Positions 55,453 through 64,000 of a stretch of DNA of 64,000 bases are shown one piece after another. How positions within the stretch are numbered: position 1 is the first letter of the stretch; each line of letters begins with the position of its first letter. Under the pieces are notes generated by a model. It saw only the letters and a program-made list of their open reading frames with translations. It was not told the origin of the DNA and made no database searches. A program made the translations under genes and the position numbers. The DNA comes from Rhodopirellula baltica SH 1. Its GTDB lineage: Bacteria > Planctomycetota > Planctomycetia > Pirellulales > Pirellulaceae. The stretch is from assembly GCF_000196115.1 (NCBI RefSeq), contig NC_005027.1:6444001-6508000 (forward strand). The letters run 5' to 3'.

Positions 55453-58215
55453 TTAGAACTCTGGTTGAGCGCCGGTTTCTTCGTAGATCGGCAAATGCCG
55501 GTAGTAGACTTCCAGATTCAGTAGGTTCATGGCGGTGACGTACAAGCGTCCGCCATGTGCACTCCATCGATCCGGCACGGGCAATTCAGGATCCCAACTG
55601 CCCGCTTCCGGTCCTCGTTTGATCTGGCTGTCGATCAGGACTGGATTGAGGTATTGATTCCAGTTGTCCCAGTGCTCGCCGCCCATGTGGAACATGACCT
55701 GAGTGGCGTAGTACCAGTAATAGGTGTCTCGTTGTGGCGCCCGATTCGTTCCGATGCTGGGCGGGAACTTAGCGATGTAGTCGGCTGCTGACTGCATGTC
55801 TTCATTCTCCCGGCTCCAACCCGAGTACATTCGCATCAAAATTCCGACCGCAGTCATTGTGGGCGATGGGCGTCGTCCGTGCGCTTGTGCGGGAGTGTTG
55901 GGAGCGAACGGGTTGTATCGGTATCGGTCGCGTTCCGTGGGGCTGGCTTTGGCCAGTTCCAACCAGCGATTGATTCCGGCATAGGTGTCCGGTTCAACAT
56001 CCAGGCCAGACAGCTCGCCGCTTTTGAGTGCCATCATCATCCAACCGGTGACGCTCGTATCACTGCTGACTTGCGGTGTGTATCGCCATCCACCGCGTTG
56101 TTTATGCTGTGTTGCTTCGATGTAGTTGAGGCACATCTGAGCCGGTTCACGCAGTTCGCTGTCTTGTGTCATGCCGTACGCTTCGCACATCGCCAACGAT
56201 GCAATGCCGTGCGAATAGAACGCGACGTTTTGATCGCTCAACGGGTTCTCTCGGCGATACAAATCACCATTAGTGCGTTGGTTATCGATCAGGAATTTCA
56301 GTCCTTTGGCGACAACCGGTGCGTATTGATGTTGGCGGTGTGTGTAGCCAGCACCTTGATACGCCAACAAGCACATGCCAGTTGCGGCGGTGTCAGATTG
56401 CAGCATCACCGCTTCGCCGTGCCCTTGGAGGGACCAGCTGCCGTCTTCGTTTTGCAAGGAAGCGAGATAGGCGAGGCCAAGCTCGATGGCTTCTTCCGTG
56501 GCCGGGCCGACCATCCCGGCGGGAGCTGGTGCGGCGCCACCGTTGGTGCGTTGGACTCGCCGGCTGAATTGCTCCACGGCTGCGATTGACAATCCCGCCG
56601 GTGTGACCGGGCCCCCGACATCACGTCGTTGGCGTGGGCCACGGGTGAGGTCCAAAGCCGCGATTTCCACCGGTTCATCGGATGGGACAATACCGGCCTT
56701 TTCGGCTCGTTCAACGGATAGCCCGGCGGGACCTTCCGGGGCGTTCAGGTCGAAGACCGGATCCGCGGTCATCGCCAATTCGTTCAGTGAAGACTCTGAG
56801 TCGCGGGCTGAGTCGCGTGAGCGAGTGTCGTCGATGAGGTCGCGATCCGCGGCTGCGTCGGATGCTTCTGGATCAGTGTTGTCAGTCGATGCATCGGCCA
56901 GCATCGCTGCGATCGCCCCCGAATCGGGCCCCGGTCCCGTCGAACCGCTTCGTTGTCCAACGCTTCGTCGTTTGGCTGATCGAGGCCGGCTGAGTGCTTG
57001 ATTGGTGGCGTCCGGGATTCCCGCCATCGTGGCCAAGCGCGCAGCTTGTGGTAGATCGCCCTGCCCCGTCGTCGGAGCATTGTTAAGTGCCGCCATGGCG
57101 GATTCACCCGGTGACAGTGTCACGTTTGCGCCCACCGCTTGGCTGGTTCGCTGAACAGGTGCGAGTTCTGGTGTAAGCATCCGCTCGGCGTCGACCTCGA
57201 TCTTCGCGATCGAAACGGTCGGCGGAGTTGGAGCGGCTCCCGCCGCGGATTGCCTGGTCGGTCTTTGGCGTTGGCTTCGTTCGCGGGCAATCCCTGCCGA
57301 TCCAACCGTCGGCAACGATTCCGCCATCGCACGCATTGTCGGCACGGGCGCCGGCGCCGGATCGCGGCTGGGTGTCGGCGCCATATCGGCCGACATGGCG
57401 ATGGACGCTCCGCTACGCTGTCGTTTTGCCGCCGCGGACGTTGATTTCTCTGTCGGCGATTGATCCGCCGATGGTGCCACCGACGTATCAATCTCGGGTG
57501 CTTGCGGTGCCGATTGCGATTGAGGAGCAGGCTCGGTTGGTTGGCGACGTCGAGCCAACCGGGAAGGCGAGTCGGATGGTTGTGGCTTTGCCATTTCTGG
57601 CTGCACGCGTTCCATCAAAAACTTTTCTGGTTCTCGCGGTTGCTCTGCGTTGGGACGCGGAACTTCCAGTCGAGGTGCTGAACGTTTCACCGGCGGCATC
57701 TGTCGTTGTTCGAGAGGGATGACCTGCGACGTTGTTTCTGCGTCGACGGGTTGCGACCAATCCGGAGTCACCGCGTTGGATTCGTCTGGCTTTTGAAACA
57801 GGTATTCAGGAACCGTTTTGCGGATCGGAGATCGGTCCGGCTTCACTCCGGCAAATGCCTCGGGGAAGTAGTGTGGAAAGATCATCCACTGCACCGCCAA
57901 TACGACCAACAACAAGTGCACGAAGATGCTGAAGAGGAAACCGAGCTGAAACGACTTCTGAACGTATTTTGACGCGATCTGGTGCAGCGTGAATGCGGAC
58001 ACAGCACCAATCAAAGGCACCGCAATCACGTAGGTCCACGCGTTGTACATCGGACGTGGGTCATCAAACGACAGATAACCCAAGATGATGTAAAGGATCA
58101 GACCGGTCAACGAAATCAACGCGACGTCGAGCGGCCACATGCGCTCGTCATCGGGATCTGAGATCTCGTCAAATAGGTTAGGGTCTTTACTCAATTGATC
58201 AGCCTGCCGGCCCAT
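55453..58215 (-). CDS. membrane protein with Pro/Ala-rich span and squalene-cyclase-like toroid
   Basis: A 920-residue protein. Three transmembrane helices at about 29-49, 60-80 and 89-113 are followed by a low-complexity Pro/Ala/Gln/Ser-rich region (about 125-570). The C-terminal alpha/alpha-toroid (about 575-915) has prenyltransferase/squalene-oxidase-type repeats: ASLQNEDGSWSLQG, SDTAATGMCLLAY, HKQRGGWRYTPQV, TSVTGWMMMALKS. The DxDD acid of squalene-hopene cyclase is absent, so cyclase activity is unlikely. With the N terminus inside, the span and toroid would be periplasmic. The start overlaps the ExbD-like gene by 17 bases. The layout (membrane anchor, Pro-rich span, distal domain) recalls TonB, with a toroid in place of the TonB C-terminal domain. 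Confidence 0.85.
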   Translation of the reverse strand: MGRQADQLSKDPNLFDEISDPDDERMWPLDVALISLTGLILYIILGYLSFDDPRPMYNAWTYVIAVPLIGAVSAFTLHQIASKYVQKSFQLGFLFSIFVHLLLVVLAVQWMIFPHYFPEAFAGVKPDRSPIRKTVPEYLFQKPDESNAVTPDWSQPVDAETTSQVIPLEQRQMPPVKRSAPRLEVPRPNAEQPREPEKFLMERVQPEMAKPQPSDSPSRLARRRQPTEPAPQSQSAPQAPEIDTSVAPSADQSPTEKSTSAAAKRQRSGASIAMSADMAPTPSRDPAPAPVPTMRAMAESLPTVGSAGIARERSQRQRPTRQSAAGAAPTPPTVSIAKIEVDAERMLTPELAPVQRTSQAVGANVTLSPGESAMAALNNAPTTGQGDLPQAARLATMAGIPDATNQALSRPRSAKRRSVGQRSGSTGPGPDSGAIAAMLADASTDNTDPEASDAAADRDLIDDTRSRDSARDSESSLNELAMTADPVFDLNAPEGPAGLSVERAEKAGIVPSDEPVEIAALDLTRGPRQRRDVGGPVTPAGLSIAAVEQFSRRVQRTNGGAAPAPAGMVGPATEEAIELGLAYLASLQNEDGSWSLQGHGEAVMLQSDTAATGMCLLAYQGAGYTHRQHQYAPVVAKGLKFLIDNQRTNGDLYRRENPLSDQNVAFYSHGIASLAMCEAYGMTQDSELREPAQMCLNYIEATQHKQRGGWRYTPQVSSDTSVTGWMMMALKSGELSGLDVEPDTYAGINRWLELAKASPTERDRYRYNPFAPNTPAQAHGRRPSPTMTAVGILMRMYSGWSRENEDMQSAADYIAKFPPSIGTNRAPQRDTYYWYYATQVMFHMGGEHWDNWNQYLNPVLIDSQIKRGPEAGSWDPELPVPDRWSAHGGRLYVTAMNLLNLEVYYRHLPIYEETGAQPEF

Positions 58216-58621
58216 CTTTGGTGGAAACCGAGTAGTCGCTCACACCGGTGCGATTGCACACATCCATCACATTCACGACCGGCTGAAAGCTGGTGTTCTG
58301 GTCGGCGCGGATCACGACCGTTTGGTTGGTCGGGTTGCTCGCGACCGCTTTTTGCAGCAGTAGTTCGAGCTCTTTCAGCGGGGTAGCTTTCCCGCGGAGG
58401 AAGACCGTTCCATCAGCGTCGATATCAACGACGACCTCGCGAGGTTTACTGGTCATTGGCACGGCGCTGGTTGCCGATGGCAGCACAATGTCGAGCTGAC
58501 GTTCCTCGTCTTCAAATTCGCTGGTGACCAGAAAGAAAATCAGCAACAGGAAAACCACGTCAATCAACGGGGTCAGACTGAGTGTCCCGGCGACGTTGGA
58601 TCGTTTGAGTTGAACAGCCAT
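58199..58621 (-). CDS. ExbD/TolR-family proton-channel subunit
   Basis: A 140-residue ExbD/TolR protein. A single N-terminal membrane helix (TPLIDVVFLLLIFFLVTS) carries the conserved Asp21, the proton-path residue of the family; a periplasmic domain follows (EVVVDIDADGTVFLRGKATP, VVIRADQNTSFQPVVNVMDV). With the upstream ExbB-like protein it should form a motor driven by the proton gradient. It starts 6 bases after the ExbB-like stop and overlaps the toroid protein gene by 17 bases. Confidence 0.93.
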   Translation of the reverse strand: MAVQLKRSNVAGTLSLTPLIDVVFLLLIFFLVTSEFEDEERQLDIVLPSATSAVPMTSKPREVVVDIDADGTVFLRGKATPLKELELLLQKAVASNPTNQTVVIRADQNTSFQPVVNVMDVCNRTGVSDYSVSTKDGPAG

Positions 58622-58627
58622 GATCGA

Positions 58628-59587
58628 TCACGAAGTGGTGACGGGAGGCGGCGAATGAATGGCCATCGGCGGTGGCGCACCATTATCAAGTGGACGCAGT
58701 TGTCCTTCGGCATCCATTCGAGATCGACCGACGAACCGCACCAATCCCGGAGCGATGACGAATGCCATCTCCTCAATACGATGGAACAATTTTGCAATGC
58801 GGTTCTCGAGATACTGAGCCAAAATAGCGGCAGGAATGGCAACGGCCAGTCCAGCCAGGGTGGTCACCAGTGCGGTGTAAATCCCTTCTGACAATTGTTC
58901 GCTGCGGCTGCGATCTGCCGTCAGTGTGCTCGATTCATGGAAGGCAACGATCATGCCCCACACCGTTCCGAGCAGCCCCATCAACGGTGTCGCGGCCGCG
59001 GCGAGTGTCAGCCAACGAACGGGGCCGGCGTAACGATCCGCTTCGCGTTGCAGGGCATCGCTGGCGGTCCGTTCAATATCGCCGAGTGGTTGACCGGTTC
59101 GCATCAGCATCGCCGATATCACACGAGCGGCCGGCGAAGGGTTTTCAACACAAATCTCTTGTGCGGTGCTGGGTGGAAACGTTTCGTGCGTCGCAGCCAA
59201 ATCGCTGATCTGATTGACGAGCGACCGTGGCAGGATCTTTTCAGTGCGAAGCGACAGGGTTCGCTCAACTGACAACGTCACAACCAACATGCTCATCAAT
59301 CCGATCGGAATCATGAAGCGACCGCCGCGAGCGATCAACGACAGCAAATCGATTCCCGATGGTTGGTCAGATCCTGGTTGTTGAATCGGTTCATCGTTCA
59401 TGACCGACTGGATGTCAGAAGCATCGACGATGCCCTCGGTTGCACCCGCCGGTTCCGCAGCGTCCTGAGCCGACACGGATTGCGACAAGAACTGTCCCGG
59501 TACTGCGGTGATCAACAATGCGGCCCACAAGACAGCGATGACTAATGTCGTGCGCTGTCGTCGGCGGTCGTTGGAAAGAAATCTCAC
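58628..59587 (-). CDS. MotA/TolQ/ExbB-family proton-channel protein with signal peptide
   Basis: A 319-residue ExbB/TolQ protein starting at GTG 59587, whose GTGA overlaps the TPR gene stop. It has an N-terminal signal sequence (VIAVLWAALLITAVPG, then SVSAQDAAE) and a periplasmic segment before the three family helices: about GRFMIPIGLMSMLVVTLSVE, LTLAAAATPLMGLLGTVWGM and YTALVTTLAGLAVAIPAAIL. The extra exported N-terminal part is typical of planctomycete and some other ExbB forms. It pairs with the ExbD-like protein downstream. The frame is open to 59743, but that part overlaps the TPR gene. Confidence 0.92.
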   Translation of the reverse strand: MRFLSNDRRRQRTTLVIAVLWAALLITAVPGQFLSQSVSAQDAAEPAGATEGIVDASDIQSVMNDEPIQQPGSDQPSGIDLLSLIARGGRFMIPIGLMSMLVVTLSVERTLSLRTEKILPRSLVNQISDLAATHETFPPSTAQEICVENPSPAARVISAMLMRTGQPLGDIERTASDALQREADRYAGPVRWLTLAAAATPLMGLLGTVWGMIVAFHESSTLTADRSRSEQLSEGIYTALVTTLAGLAVAIPAAILAQYLENRIAKLFHRIEEMAFVIAPGLVRFVGRSRMDAEGQLRPLDNGAPPPMAIHSPPPVTTS

Positions 59588-62500
59588 GGTGCTTTCAGTG
59601 CCTCCGCCCGCTGCTTGGCCTTGGCGGCCAATTCGTGCCCGGGGTGTTGATCGATCACGTACTGGTAAAAATCCTTGGCGAACTTGGCTGCCTTTGCTTT
59701 GGCAGCATCCGTTTGCGCTGACTGCTGGAGCAGTTCCGCACACCGACCCGCTTCAAACCCGCTCTTGGCTTGCCAATTCTTGATGACTGGGTCCGCCTTG
59801 TCCGCCCCAAATCCAAACATGACTCGCTGAAATTCTGGAATCGCTTTGTCGAACGTTTTGTTCGCGAAGTGAATTTCACCCATCATGAACCGAGCCCGAG
59901 CAGCAATTTCGCTTCGGAAATTGTCCGCGACCTCGGAATAGAATTTCAATGCCTTTTCGTCGTCTCCCGCGTTCTGGGCGGCGAATCCGATCTCATAGAA
60001 CACTTGGGGAAGATAGGTTGTGGCCGGGAATCTTTCTCGGAGAGCGTCGTACCATCCAATCGCGTCCTCATATTGACCCAATTGGGCTGCACTTTGCCCA
60101 CCGTGCAGCAGGATCAATTCGCGAACCTGCCGTTCGGCTTTGTCACGGACCGTTTTCGCGGAATCATTGTCGGCTTCAATCTTCTCGCGTGCCTTGGTGT
60201 AGGCCCGCAGAGCCGTTTCGTACTGTTCCTGTTTGAAGCGAGATTCGCCAATCATCATCATCGAATCCAGCAGCAAACCGCCCTGCTGGACTTCGACGTA
60301 TTGACGTTTGAAGGCGGCTTCCGCTTCGGCGTACTTTTGTTGCTTGTAAAAGCACCACCCCAACCGATACAGCGATTTTTCTTTCAGGTCCAAATCATTG
60401 GATTTGTCGGCTGCGATCTGAAATGCTGCTGCCGCGTCGCCCCATTTCGAATTGCGATAGTGATCTTGTCCGACAAAGTAGGCCGCGTCGGCGACCAAGG
60501 CGTTGTCCGGGTATTTCGCGATCAGTTGTTCAAACTTGGTAAGGGCTTGATCATCCTTTCCGCTTTCGCGGAGTGACCAACCGAGTTCGTAAAGCACCTT
60601 GTCCATGTCGGGATAGTCAGGGACTTCGTCGACGATCCGTTGCAAGGATTCGGCCGCTTGAACCGTTTGCGATGCGTTTTGGTCCAACAACGCCAGTTCG
60701 TACAAGGCATGTCCAAGGTTGTTGCCGGTTGGCTTCGAATCCAAGTACGCGTTCAAGTCGTTTCGCGAATCGGCCTCGCGATTCAGATGTCGGTAAGCAA
60801 TCCCTCGCGATAGCAGCGCATCGTCGCTCAACGTGTGATCGGGGTTCTGGTCGATCAGCTCTGAGAAAGACTCGGCGGCACGCTCGTGTTGTTGTGATTG
60901 CAGTTCGGCCATGCCTTTGGCATAGCGAGCAAAAGGCAACAAACCAGCATCCCGCTTGGATGCCAGAATCGGTTCAAAGTATTCGATTGCGGCAGCGTAT
61001 TGCTGTTCGCCGTTGGCCAATTGCCCCAGTTTGTATCGGGCTTGGTCAGCCATGCGGCTTTCGCCATTGCTGCGAATGAGTTCTTTCCAAATGCCCTCCG
61101 CGGCCTCGCGATTTCCTGCGGTCAATTGCGATTGACCGGCCATCAGGAAAGCTTCGTCCGAACGAGCCCACTGTGGCGCAGCCTCTCGGCTGGCCTGAAA
61201 TGTTTTGGCGGCTTGAGCTGCATCGCCACTGGACAGTTCTGCTTGGCCAGCCAGCAGCAATGCCTCGGCCTTCTGCTCCGGCGTATTCATCGCCTCCAAA
61301 TTTTCACGAACCAACTTGGCGGTCTTTGTAGGTTCGCCGGCTGCTTTCCAGGCTGTTGCCCCACGCAAAATCCACGTCGCGAGTTGCGGGTGATCGCGGT
61401 GTTTGGCGTCATCAATCAGTGTTTGGTAACGCTCCGCCGCGGACGATGCATCGCCGGACGCGAGTAAAGCCTCCGCACCGACGAACGAAGCATCCGGTGC
61501 GAGCGGATCACTCGAGAACTTCGATTCGAACGAATCAGCCAGCTTCACGGCTTGTTCGGTGTTCCCAAGTTGAAGAGCAACGAATGCCGCGTTGTAGAGA
61601 GCGCGTGGTGCGAGGGGATGGTCCGAATGTTCGCTTGCGATGGATTGGTATTGTTCAAAAGCATCGTTCAATCGGTCTGGCTGCAATGACAATGCTTCCG
61701 CCGCATCCAGCTTGAGAGCGACAGCAAAGCTGCCCTGAGGACCTTTGGCAATCAATTCTGATGCGACATCGTAGGCCGATTTGGCCGCTTCTGCTGTCCT
61801 GGATGGATCGCGGTTGGCGATGCCCAAATCAATTCGGGCCAGCCAGTGTGCCGATTCGGTTGCGGCGACAGGGTCCGTCCCTTGGAGGACGTCGCGGAAT
61901 CGCGAAGCGGCGCCCGAGAGGTCTCCCGCTTGATAGAGCGTTTGAGCGGAAGCCAAGGTGGCCGCGGCAGCGTAAGGCGATTGAGGGAATTGTGTCAGAA
62001 GCTTTTCGTATGACGCGGACGCTTTCGTTGGATCACCGTCTTGGGCGTAGGCGTAGCCTTGGCGGAAAAAAGAGTAAGCCTTGTCTTCCGCGGTAGCGTC
62101 TGCATTGGTTACGACCGAGTCGAAACGCTCGACGGCTTTTTGCATTTCGCCCTGCAACAAATGCATGTCGCCCATGCGGATCTCGACATCGACTACCAAG
62201 TCCGAGTCGGCGCATGCCTGGAGCAATTGTTGGTAGGACGATTGGGCTTGGTCGTAGTTTTTTTGTTCCTCCAACGCGACGCCTCGAGCGTAGAGAGCAT
62301 CGCACCGCAGCGCGGAACTCGCGATGTCATCGAGCTTCATCATCGCGTTGTAGGACTCGATGGCCTTGTCCAATTCACCGAGTGCGTACTGGGCTTCACC
62401 TCGATAGAAGTACGCTCGGTCGAGCAATCGCGAATCAGGGATTTCTTTGATCAGCGTGTCGTAGGTCGCGATTGATTCGCGGAGCAATTTTGGATCCGCT

Positions 62501-62925
62501 TCTTCGCCTGTTCCGGCAGCGGCGTAAAGGCACCAACCTCGGTTGGACAAGCTTTCTTCGCGAAGGTCGTATTTGGTGTCTTCGAGCGCGGTTTTGAAAG
62601 CTTCGGCAGCAGCTTTCAGATCGGGCGTGTCCTGTTGCATGTAGCAAACGCCCAGGTAGTGCGATGCTTTGGACGCCAGCGGGCTGCTCGGGTATTCCTT
62701 CAGGAATTTCCTCCACGTATCGACCGCCAATCCGATCGCACCGTTGGTTTGGAAGTTCGCCGCGTCCGCATACAGAGCAACAGCCGCGGAATCTTCGACA
62801 GGCTCATCCTGAGCAACCAGGCGATGCGCCGGCCAGTTCGAGGCCGCGATGATCGCTAGCAACAAACCAGCGACGCGGAAGAAACGCGATTGGCCGAACA
62901 ACGGTGTTCGATCGGTGGATGGCAT
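59584..62925 (-). CDS. large exported TPR protein
   Basis: A 1113-residue protein with a signal peptide (FFRVAGLLLAIIAASNWPAHRLVAQ, cleavage after about residue 39). Almost the whole mature part is about 25-30 tetratricopeptide-type repeats, e.g. SKASHYLGVCYMQQDTPDLK, DRAYFYRGEAQYALGELDKA, VLYELGWSLRESGKDDQALT, LYRLGWCFYKQQKYAEAE, in YbgF/BamD style. It should lie in the periplasm as a binding scaffold. Its stop overlaps the GTG of the ExbB-like gene, so stoichiometric production with the motor is likely. In Tol systems a TPR protein (CpoB) also accompanies the motor, which is a suggestive parallel. It lies 51 bases after the DUF1844 gene. Confidence 0.9.
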   Translation of the reverse strand: MPSTDRTPLFGQSRFFRVAGLLLAIIAASNWPAHRLVAQDEPVEDSAAVALYADAANFQTNGAIGLAVDTWRKFLKEYPSSPLASKASHYLGVCYMQQDTPDLKAAAEAFKTALEDTKYDLREESLSNRGWCLYAAAGTGEEADPKLLRESIATYDTLIKEIPDSRLLDRAYFYRGEAQYALGELDKAIESYNAMMKLDDIASSALRCDALYARGVALEEQKNYDQAQSSYQQLLQACADSDLVVDVEIRMGDMHLLQGEMQKAVERFDSVVTNADATAEDKAYSFFRQGYAYAQDGDPTKASASYEKLLTQFPQSPYAAAATLASAQTLYQAGDLSGAASRFRDVLQGTDPVAATESAHWLARIDLGIANRDPSRTAEAAKSAYDVASELIAKGPQGSFAVALKLDAAEALSLQPDRLNDAFEQYQSIASEHSDHPLAPRALYNAAFVALQLGNTEQAVKLADSFESKFSSDPLAPDASFVGAEALLASGDASSAAERYQTLIDDAKHRDHPQLATWILRGATAWKAAGEPTKTAKLVRENLEAMNTPEQKAEALLLAGQAELSSGDAAQAAKTFQASREAAPQWARSDEAFLMAGQSQLTAGNREAAEGIWKELIRSNGESRMADQARYKLGQLANGEQQYAAAIEYFEPILASKRDAGLLPFARYAKGMAELQSQQHERAAESFSELIDQNPDHTLSDDALLSRGIAYRHLNREADSRNDLNAYLDSKPTGNNLGHALYELALLDQNASQTVQAAESLQRIVDEVPDYPDMDKVLYELGWSLRESGKDDQALTKFEQLIAKYPDNALVADAAYFVGQDHYRNSKWGDAAAAFQIAADKSNDLDLKEKSLYRLGWCFYKQQKYAEAEAAFKRQYVEVQQGGLLLDSMMMIGESRFKQEQYETALRAYTKAREKIEADNDSAKTVRDKAERQVRELILLHGGQSAAQLGQYEDAIGWYDALRERFPATTYLPQVFYEIGFAAQNAGDDEKALKFYSEVADNFRSEIAARARFMMGEIHFANKTFDKAIPEFQRVMFGFGADKADPVIKNWQAKSGFEAGRCAELLQQSAQTDAAKAKAAKFAKDFYQYVIDQHPGHELAAKAKQRAEALKAP

Positions 62926-62976
62926 GGCAGCAGATAGCGAGTGCGAGAAGCGAATCCGAGAAACCAGCGTTTCACT

Positions 62977-63405
62977 CTAACCGCGTGTGCTGACGTAGGC
63001 CATCCTCAACGCGTGCGTGGCTTCGGTCAACATCTTCGATTCGTCGTCGGACAAGTTGCCTTTGGTCTTTTCCGACAACACTTCGAGCGTGTCGATGGAG
63101 TGTTTCGCCATCGGTTTGTCGACACGGCCTTCTTCTTGGCCCGGCATGGGGATCTGGCCCAGTGAGCTCATTCCCTGTGTGAACAACATTGACACCAAAA
63201 CTTCGAAACTGGCCGGTGGGAGCTTGGATCCCGCGGATTCAGCGGAGGCTTCTTTGGTTTCAGCCACAGAATCGCTGCTGGACTCAATTTCGGTTTGGTT
63301 GGCCAGAGTTTCTTTCTCTTTGGCGACTTGTTCTTTCCAATCCGAGTCCACCACGATTTGAGGCGACTCGTCTGTTTCGTTTTCTTTTGGATCAGAGTTT
63401 GTCAT
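62977..63405 (-). CDS. DUF1844 protein
   Basis: A 142-residue protein. The C-terminal half is the DUF1844 domain: LPPASFEVLVSMLFTQGMSSLGQIP, then AKHSIDTLEVLSEKTKGNLSDDE and HALRMAYV. The N-terminal half is acidic and probably disordered. The family is common in planctomycetes and acidobacteria, with no known function. It lies 38 bases after pyrG and before the TPR gene on the same strand, so probably in the same transcript. Confidence 0.9.
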   Translation of the reverse strand: MTNSDPKENETDESPQIVVDSDWKEQVAKEKETLANQTEIESSSDSVAETKEASAESAGSKLPPASFEVLVSMLFTQGMSSLGQIPMPGQEEGRVDKPMAKHSIDTLEVLSEKTKGNLSDDESKMLTEATHALRMAYVSTRG

Positions 63406-63443
63406 GGCAAATCAGGTAAAGAGGGGGAGGAGACTGTATCGGT

Positions 63444-64000
63444 TCAGGAAGCGGTTGGCTTCTCTGTCTCCGAGGCAATTTCTTCGGTTACGCGTTGTTT
63501 GCGACGGTTGATCGCTGCTTCGATAAAATCGGTGAACAACGGATGCGATTTCAACGGCTTGCTCTTGAATTCGGGGTGGAATTGAGCCGCCACGAACCAC
63601 GGGTGGGAATCGATTTCGACGATTTCAACCAACCCACCGTCGGGGCTCAATCCAGTGAAACGCATGCCAGCGTCTTCGAAAGCCTTGCGATACTCATTGT
63701 TGAATTCGTAACGGTGTCGGTGTCGTTCGTCGATCTCTTCGCGACCGTACGCCTGGATGGCTTTTGAGTCGGCGACCAATCGAGACGGCTGGCTTCCCAA
63801 ACGCATCGTGCCGCCCAAGTCGATCACGTTTTGTTGTTCGTCCAACAAACAAATGACCGGATGAGGTGTGTCTTTGTCAAATTCGGTCGAGTGAGCTTTT
63901 TCCAGTCCCAGCACATTGCGGCCGTATTCGATGACTGCCGTTTGCATGCCCAAGCAAATGCCAAAGAACGGCACGTTTCTCTCGCGAGCAAACTGGATCG
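63444..64000 (-). CDS. pyrG: CTP synthase, C-terminal part (gene continues past the window)
   Basis: The last 185 residues of CTP synthase, including the class I glutamine amidotransferase domain. [19 protein letters not shown] contains the nucleophile Cys of the glutaminase site; [13 protein letters not shown] and [12 protein letters not shown] carry the catalytic His/Glu pair (HPE). The enzyme converts UTP to CTP with glutamine and ATP in the cytoplasm. The 5' part (synthase domain) is beyond 64000. The tail after the GATase ([19 protein letters not shown]) is a short charged extension. Confidence 0.95.

Noticed and set aside
55453-58215. True squalene-hopene or terpene cyclase
   Set aside because: The toroid repeats are present, but the catalytic DxDD motif is missing and no isoprenoid genes adjoin; the neighbours are motor and scaffold proteins.

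Overview
The window looks like chromosomal DNA from a Planctomycetes bacterium of the Rhodopirellula/Pirellula group. The evidence is gene content typical of that lineage: a DUF1592 cytochrome-type protein translationally coupled to a DUF1552 Tat protein, a planctomycete-style ECF sigma factor coupled to a membrane Ser/Thr kinase, several zinc-ribbon proteins of unknown function, FGE-fold and leucine-rich-repeat exported proteins, DUF1844, and frequent GTG/TTG starts with few Shine-Dalgarno sequences. This is inference from protein families; no rRNA or other definitive marker is present. I saw no tRNA, rRNA, CRISPR array, transposase or prophage.

Layout. 1-2717 (+): ComEA-like helix-hairpin-helix protein, DUF59 Fe-S assembly factor, YbgC-like thioesterase, ATP-grasp ligase. 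2722-3543 (-): zinc-ribbon membrane protein. 3801-11216 (+): one single-module, fully reducing type I polyketide synthase with its own thioesterase. 11283-17978: orphan OmpR-type regulator, small zinc-ribbon protein, a large exported protein with two esterase domains and an SMP-30 domain, a BtuF-like protein, hisI and a quinone oxidoreductase; exact inverted copies of a 23-bp repeat sit on the last codons of the convergent BtuF-like and hisI genes. 18064-25734 (-): a signalling operon of HDAC-like deacetylase, ECF sigma factor, transmembrane Ser/Thr kinase and hybrid histidine kinase. 25823-32454: membrane protein, alpha/beta hydrolase, FGE-fold protein with a clear terminator, comB, CPXCG zinc-ribbon protein and an LRR lipoprotein.

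32467-38334: cry-DASH and a solute-binding lipoprotein (-), then xylB-proB (+). 38423-46640: glycosyltransferase, aldo/keto reductase, a repeat-rich intergenic patch, DUF1552/DUF1592, and a TPR gene overlapping a WXG100-like gene. 46966-53681 (+): TIM-barrel isomerase, Gfo/Idh/MocA dehydrogenase, glcD-glcE-glcF and a small acidic protein, probably one catabolic unit. 53993-55450 (+): DEAD-box RNA helicase with a structured leader. 55453-64000 (-): pyrG (3' part), DUF1844, a giant exported TPR protein, ExbB-like, ExbD-like, and a 920-residue membrane protein with a long Pro/Ala-rich span and a C-terminal squalene-cyclase-like toroid.

The two most system-like units are the ExbB/ExbD/toroid/TPR operon, where a TonB-like architecture ends in an alpha/alpha-toroid, and the deacetylase-sigma-kinase-hybrid kinase operon, which puts four regulatory activities in one tightly packed transcript.
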